Part shown: positions 4,485 to 5,958 of the stretch, in pieces | Layout: the number at the start of each line of letters is the position of its first letter | How positions within the stretch are numbered: the stretch's first letter is position 1 | Source: Sulfitobacter sp. | GTDB lineage: Bacteria > Pseudomonadota > Alphaproteobacteria > Rhodobacterales > Rhodobacteraceae | Reading direction: 5' to 3' | Length of the DNA stretch: 5,958 nt | Assembly: GCA_026421135.1 (NCBI GenBank) | Contig: JAPKCR010000171.1 | Coordinates: forward strand, 1-5,958 | Program-made: the position numbers and the translations under genes | The notes under the pieces: generated by a model | Database searches by the model: none | Seen by the model: only the letters and a program-made list of their open reading frames with translations | What the model was told of the DNA's origin: nothing

Positions 4485-5958
4485 TTCTTTTTCCCGAAAC
4501 CTGATAGGCCGCCGGGCAGGCCCATACCGCCCATGCCGGGAAGTTTGCCACCCATTTGCTTGGCTGCGGCTTCGAGAGCTTTGGGGTCCATGCCTTGGGC
4601 CATTGCAGCAGGGTCCATACCGCCCTTGCCGCCCATCATGCCCTTCATGGCTTGTTTGAGCATGCCGCCTTTGCCCATTTTGCCCATCTTTTTCATCATA
4701 TCGCCCATTTGGCGCTGCATCTTCATAAGCTTGTTCAACTCGCTGACTTCGAGGCCGGCACCTTTGGCGATCCGCTTTTTGCGGCTGGCTTGGAGCAGCG
4801 CAGGATTAGCGCGTTCTTTTTTGGTCATCGACTGGATCAGGGCGATCTGGCGCTTGAGCACCTTGTCGTCAAAGCCAGCTTCTTCGACCTGTTTTGCCAT
4901 TTTGCCCATGCCGGGCATCATGCCCATCATACCTTGCATGCCACCCATCTTGAGCATCTGTTCAAGCTGCATTTTCAGGTCGTTCATATTGAACTGACCC
5001 TTGGCCATGCGGCGCATCATCTTTTCGGCTTGTTCAGCCTCGATGGTTTCCTGGGCCTTTTCAACAAGGGCAACGATATCACCCATGCCAAGGATGCGGC
5101 CCGCGATGCGTTCAGGTTCGAACGTTTCGAGCGCGTCCATCTTTTCGCCAAGGCCGACGAATTTAATTGGCTTGCCGGTGACCGCACGCATGGACAGGGC
5201 CGCACCGCCGCGACCGTCGCCGTCCATCCGTGTGAGGACAACGCCGGAAATGCCAATGCGATCATTGAAGTTTTCGGCTGTTTGCACAGCGTCTTGGCCC
5301 GTCAGGCCATCAACCACCAGCAGAGTTTCGCGTGGGTTGGCAACGTCGCGGACGGCTTCGACCTGTTGCATCAGTTCTTCGTCGATAGACAAACGGCCTG
5401 CAGTATCGAGCATATAGACGTCATAGCCGCCCATGGCTGCCTGAGTCTTGGCGCGTTTGGCGATCTGGACGGGGTTCTCGCCCTTGACGATAGGCAAGGT
5501 ATCGACGCCGATTTGCACGCCGAGGATGGCCAGCTGTTCCATCGCCGCGGGTCGGTTGACGTCGAGCGATGCCATCAGCACGCGTTTGCCGTCGCGGTCT
5601 TTCAGACGCTTGGCCAGTTTGGCCGTCGTGGTGGTTTTACCGGAGCCTTGCAGGCCGACCATCAGGATCGGCGCAGGGGCGTTGTCGATTTTCAGGGAGC
5701 CGGGCTCGCCTTCACCGCGCAGAACGTCGATCAGGGTGTCGTGGACGATCTTGACGACCTGTTGACCGGGGGTGATCGATTTGGTGACGGCCTGACCTGT
5801 GGCCTTATCTTGGATGGCTTTGACGAAATCACGGGCAACAGGCAGGGATACGTCAGCCTCAAGCAAGGCGACGCGGACTTCGCGCAGGGCGGTAGTGACG
5901 TCTTCTTCGGACAGCGCACCTTGTTTGGTGAGGCGGTCAAAGACGCCGGAAAGGCGTT
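4481..5958 (-). CDS. ffh: Signal recognition particle protein Ffh (SRP54), lacking only the first few residues
   Basis: Ffh binds 4.5S RNA and hydrophobic signal sequences of nascent chains, and delivers them to FtsY at the membrane. The window shows 491 codons; the start lies perhaps ten codons beyond the right edge, since the visible part begins RLSGVFDRLTKQGALSEEDV. In fragment numbering the GTPase motifs are GLQGSGKTTT (101-110), DVNRPAA (132-138), LDTAGR (183-188) and TRMDGD (242-247), with Arg in the more usual TK-x-D position. The methionine-rich M domain follows, with a finger loop rich in Met/Gly around 335-352 and the RNA-binding SRKKRIAKGAG (391-401). The Met/Gly-rich tail makes it longer than the 453-residue E. 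coli protein, which is common in alphaproteobacteria. It ends GKKK, and its stop overlaps the next frame as ATGA. Confidence 0.98.
   Translation of the reverse strand, partial: RLSGVFDRLTKQGALSEEDVTTALREVRVALLEADVSLPVARDFVKAIQDKATGQAVTKSITPGQQVVKIVHDTLIDVLRGEGEPGSLKIDNAPAPILMVGLQGSGKTTTTAKLAKRLKDRDGKRVLMASLDVNRPAAMEQLAILGVQIGVDTLPIVKGENPVQIAKRAKTQAAMGGYDVYMLDTAGRLSIDEELMQQVEAVRDVANPRETLLVVDGLTGQDAVQTAENFNDRIGISGVVLTRMDGDGRGGAALSMRAVTGKPIKFVGLGEKMDALETFEPERIAGRILGMGDIVALVEKAQETIEAEQAEKMMRRMAKGQFNMNDLKMQLEQMLKMGGMQGMMGMMPGMGKMAKQVEEAGFDDKVLKRQIALIQSMTKKERANPALLQASRKKRIAKGAGLEVSELNKLMKMQRQMGDMMKKMGKMGKGGMLKQAMKGMMGGKGGMDPAAMAQGMDPKALEAAAKQMGGKLPGMGGMGLPGGLSGFGKKK

Noticed and set aside
4481..4495. 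Second slippery site at the ffh 3' end (GGG AAA AAG AAA TGA)
   Set aside because: The 51-codon frame is the -1 frame here too, but G_AAA_AAG does not allow good re-pairing in the P site, and the ATGA overlap explains the arrangement without frameshifting.
4533..5765. Several plus-strand frames opposite ffh
   Set aside because: These mirror the Met/Gly-rich and GTPase-domain codons of ffh and carry no domain or start signal of their own.
1..5958. CRISPR array, tRNA, rRNA, insertion sequence or prophage signs
   Set aside because: No regularly spaced repeats, cloverleaf sequences, terminal inverted repeats or transposase/integrase motifs were seen on either strand; the window is almost fully coding.

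Overview
All genes in this window lie on the minus strand, so transcription runs from the right edge to the left. The gene content, the protein motifs and the tightly packed stop/start overlaps suggest an alphaproteobacterium, most likely of the order Rhodobacterales (Roseobacter-like). That placement is inferred from the sequence and from remembered gene order; no database search was made.

In transcription order the window holds: ffh (SRP GTPase, start codon off the right edge); a previously hidden 51-codon frame (4329-4484); an AroQ-type chorismate mutase (4033-4329); rpsP (ribosomal protein bS16, 3584-3985); a 154-nt spacer with a hairpin and a weak promoter candidate; a 49-residue single-pass membrane protein (3280-3429); rimM (2762-3283); two tandem, diverged sulfotransferase-like genes (1943-2722 and 1155-1943); trmD (328-1158); and the 5' part of purC, cut by the left edge. 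Six junctions are ATGA or TGATG overlaps: ffh/51-aa frame, 51-aa frame/aroQ, 49-aa gene/rimM, sulfotransferase 1/2, sulfotransferase 2/trmD and trmD/purC. This points to one long, translationally coupled transcription unit. The only real gaps are 47 nt (aroQ-rpsP), 154 nt (rpsP-49-aa gene) and 39 nt (rimM-sulfotransferase 1).

The core is the familiar translation and protein-export cluster: Ffh targets nascent membrane proteins, bS16 and RimM serve 30S assembly, and TrmD makes m1G37 in tRNA. Chorismate mutase and PurC add aromatic and purine biosynthesis. The unexpected part is the pair of sulfotransferase-like genes wedged between rimM and trmD, which are direct neighbours in most bacteria. 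The two proteins share a P-loop-like PAPS-binding start and a distinctive SE-x-L-x-GH-x-PGR block. The second gene also carries an in-frame A_AAA_AAG heptamer, from which a -1 shift would read straight into trmD. A 39-nt hairpin that buries the first sulfotransferase gene's Shine-Dalgarno sequence, and two small proteins of unknown function, complete the items worth checking.
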